Shown here: in pieces, positions 62,440 through 64,000 of the stretch | Layout: every line of letters starts with the position of its first letter | Numbering within the stretch: position 1 is the stretch's first letter | The notes under the pieces: generated by a model | What the model saw: the letters and a program-made list of their open reading frames with translations, nothing else | Database searches by the model: none | Told to the model about the DNA's origin: nothing | NCBI RefSeq assembly: GCF_035920445.1 | Contig: NZ_CP109162.1 | Coordinates: 1,736,001-1,800,000 of the forward strand | Direction: 5' to 3' | DNA: 64,000 nucleotides | Source of the DNA: Nocardia sp. NBC_01730 | Lineage (GTDB): Bacteria; Actinomycetota; Actinomycetes; Mycobacteriales; Mycobacteriaceae | Translations under genes and position numbers: made by a program

Positions 62440-62819
62440 ATCGGTGCGGTGGCGGTGGTGTGACCGCAGTGAATGACAGTGCCCTCGGCGGTAAGGATCT
62501 GACCGTCGGTGGCTACCGATCGGATGTAGTTGACCTTCAGTTCCAGGGTGGTGTAGCCGAGGCCGGCGGGCAGGGTGGTGTGCACCGCGCAGCCCATCGC
62601 CGAGTCCAACATGGTGGCGGCGATGCCGCCGTGGACGGTTCCAAGTGGATTGGCGAAGTCGGGGACGGTGCTCAGGGTGAAGCCCACGCGGCCGCGTTCG
62701 ACCTCGGTCAGCTCCATGCCCAACAGGTGCCCGATCGAGGGAACATCATGTGGGCGAACGGTTTTGATCCATTGCATCAGTTCCAAGCCGGACAGGGCAG
62801 CGATGTCGGTGCTGGTCAC
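62440..62819 (-). CDS. PaaI-type hotdog thioesterase, last strand replaced by MoaA debris
   Basis: The GTG at 62817-62819 overlaps the stop of the molybdopterin gene. The domain has FANPLGTVHGGIAATMLDSA (the HGG catalytic motif with the Asp/Ser pair), MGCAVHTTLPAGLGYTTLEL and KVNYIRSVATDGQILTAEGT. After GHTTATA the hotdog's last strand is missing, and the frame stays open into the MoaA remnant, giving a 276-residue chimera ending at 61989. The thioesterase core could still fold; activity is uncertain. Confidence 0.75.
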
Positions 62820-64000
62820 CGGAGCACTCCCGCGGTCGACGAGGTCATCTCGGTGGTGGTCACCGGCTCGATGCGGGCTGGGACGTTCTTGTGCCACGGG
62901 GCGCCGGAGATGGGGTCGCGGCGGCGGGCATCGGTGAGCTGGTTGAGCGCGACCCCGACCATGGCACCGTCGTCGCTGTGGTCGAGTCCGAAGCCGTTGG
63001 GCAGGGCCGCGTGCCCGGCCTGCATGCGCTCGTCGATCTCGACCGAGGCCAGTGCGGAGGTGCGTTCGGTGACGACTCGAGCCTGGTCACCATTGCCGAG
63101 TCCGACCGCCTCGGCGTCGGGCGGCTGATTCGAGGGCGCCGTCGGTGTCGCGCAACCGCCAACGGTCGTCGTGGATGATCGTGTTTGCGGTGAACGGACG
63201 CCGTTGCCCCGCGGCAAGGACGACAGGGAATTCTGCACTGGTCTGCTCTGCGGTGCTCGGATCGAGCTCGTCGAGGATGCTCAGCAGTGCAGGGATCGCG
63301 AGCGGGAACCGTTTGTCGGGATGGGGCAGGTAGTCCCAGGCGTCGTCTTGGCGGTCCTCGGTGAAGACCACCCCGGATCGTCCCGCCACGATGGCATCGA
63401 ACAACGCGTCAGCGTTGGCGTGCCCGGCTCGTCGCATCGCGTCGGGATAGGTGCGGGCCGTCCGTTGAGCCAGCGCCCACAGCACTGCGGCGGCACACGC
63501 GTTGTCGGGCAGGGTCGGGCCCAGCGTTTCGTACAACAGGAACGGCGCCATCGCCAGGTTCTTCTTGTCCATCACGACCAAGGCCGCGAACGCTGTCCGG
63601 AACGGTGTACGGCCCCACCTGGCCGCGGCTCGCAGCACGGCCAGTGGCACAGGTTTGACCGCGTGCAACTGCCTGGTCAGCCGTGCGTAGATCTCAGGTT
63701 CGGGCAGCGTGCCCGGCAACGGGTCCAGTACCGGCGCGCGCAGGTGGCAGCTGTTGCGGGGGAACTCGAAGTTGAAGAAGGTCGCCTCGTACTTCTCGTA
63801 CGGGGAGGCCGCGGGCAGGACATAGTCGGCCAGGCGCGCGGTCTCGGTCATGGTGACGTCGATGACGACGACGAACTCGAGCTCCTGCAGCGCCCGGCGG
63901 AACATCTGCGAATCGGCCAATGAGTGTGCGGAGTTGGAGGATTCGATCAGGATCGCCCGGAAGCGGTCTGGATGCTCTGTCACGATTTCTTCGGCGATGA
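62816..64000 (-). pseudogene. molybdopterin-dependent oxidoreductase, partial, frameshifted
   Basis: The N-terminal part lies beyond the window. Visible are AILIESSNSAHSLADSQMFR, VVIDVTMTETARLADYVLPA, SPYEKYEATFFNFEFPRNSC and HPDKRFPLAIPALLSILDEL of the catalytic subunit. Near 63128 a one-base shift moves the C-terminal molybdopterin-guanine-dinucleotide-binding domain (PDAEAVGLGNGDQARVV, HAALPNGFGLDHSDDG) into another frame, which ends at 62816. It resembles formate-dehydrogenase-like or other DMSO-reductase-family enzymes. With the base restored it would be normal, so an assembly error is possible. Confidence 0.75.

Noticed and set aside
1..64000. CRISPR arrays, rRNA and tRNA genes
   Set aside because: No regularly spaced repeats and no rRNA or tRNA signature were found when reading both strands; a dedicated covariance search was not possible.

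Overview
The window is high-GC actinobacterial DNA. Several gene families point to a mycolic-acid actinomycete, most likely Nocardia or a close relative: an Hrp1-like CBS protein, Rip3 and Acg remnants, a phosphoribosyltransferase–erythromycin esterase fusion like Rv2030c, and HelR with rifamycin-associated elements. This assignment is inference from gene content; there is no rRNA or other marker gene here. No tRNA, rRNA or CRISPR array was found.

Layout. 1–14 kb: an island resembling the mycobacterial DosR (hypoxia/dormancy) regulon, with a CBS protein, PAP2/kinase/flippase fusion, SPFH protein, hydrolase, Hsp20, SPW protein, eroded Usp and Rip3, PRTase–esterase fusion, acyl-CoA ligase and an eroded Acg flavoprotein. 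14–15.4 kb: fragments joined head to head. 15.7–18.9 kb: a two-gene NIS siderophore module. 19–21.4 kb: decayed two-component, PfkB and SDR genes. 21.4–27.3 kb: a hydrolase, two glycosyltransferases and an overlapping CocE/PIG-L/PlsC operon. 27.4–29.6 kb: an ISL3 remnant and polymorphic-toxin/immunity debris. 29.5–31.4 kb: a frameshifted SigF/SigB-type sigma factor and small stress proteins. 31.9–34.6 kb: remnants plus a divergent MarR/NmrA pair with a clear operator. 34.8–40.8 kb: DUF418, S8 peptidase, HdeD, maltokinase-cap and KfrA-like coiled-coil genes, all on the minus strand. 41–45 kb: transposon debris (Tn3-family and DDE fragments), an internally deleted erythromycin esterase, an immunity-like protein and two strong palindromes.

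45–53.4 kb is a rifamycin-resistance neighbourhood: an intact rgt-type glycosyltransferase behind a rifamycin-associated element (RAE), a TetR/hydrolase operon with tandem operators, a tyrosine recombinase, then a second RAE promoter driving an internally deleted rgt and an intact helR. 53.5–61 kb holds decayed recombinase genes with repeated C-terminal segments and a recurring GTTCAGAGAAGC motif, interrupted by a methyltransferase and by an intact five-gene ArsR–SRPBCC–SnoaL–TfoX–haloalkane dehalogenase operon. 61–64 kb: an intact ATP-dependent DNA ligase, a thioesterase fused to MoaA debris, and a partial molybdopterin oxidoreductase.

Two processes stand out: conserved stress and resistance modules (DosR-like, SigF-like, RAE/HelR), and heavy erosion by deletion, frameshift and recombination. 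Some single-base frameshifts in otherwise well-conserved genes (sigma factor, MarR, molybdopterin oxidoreductase) could be sequencing errors rather than true mutations.
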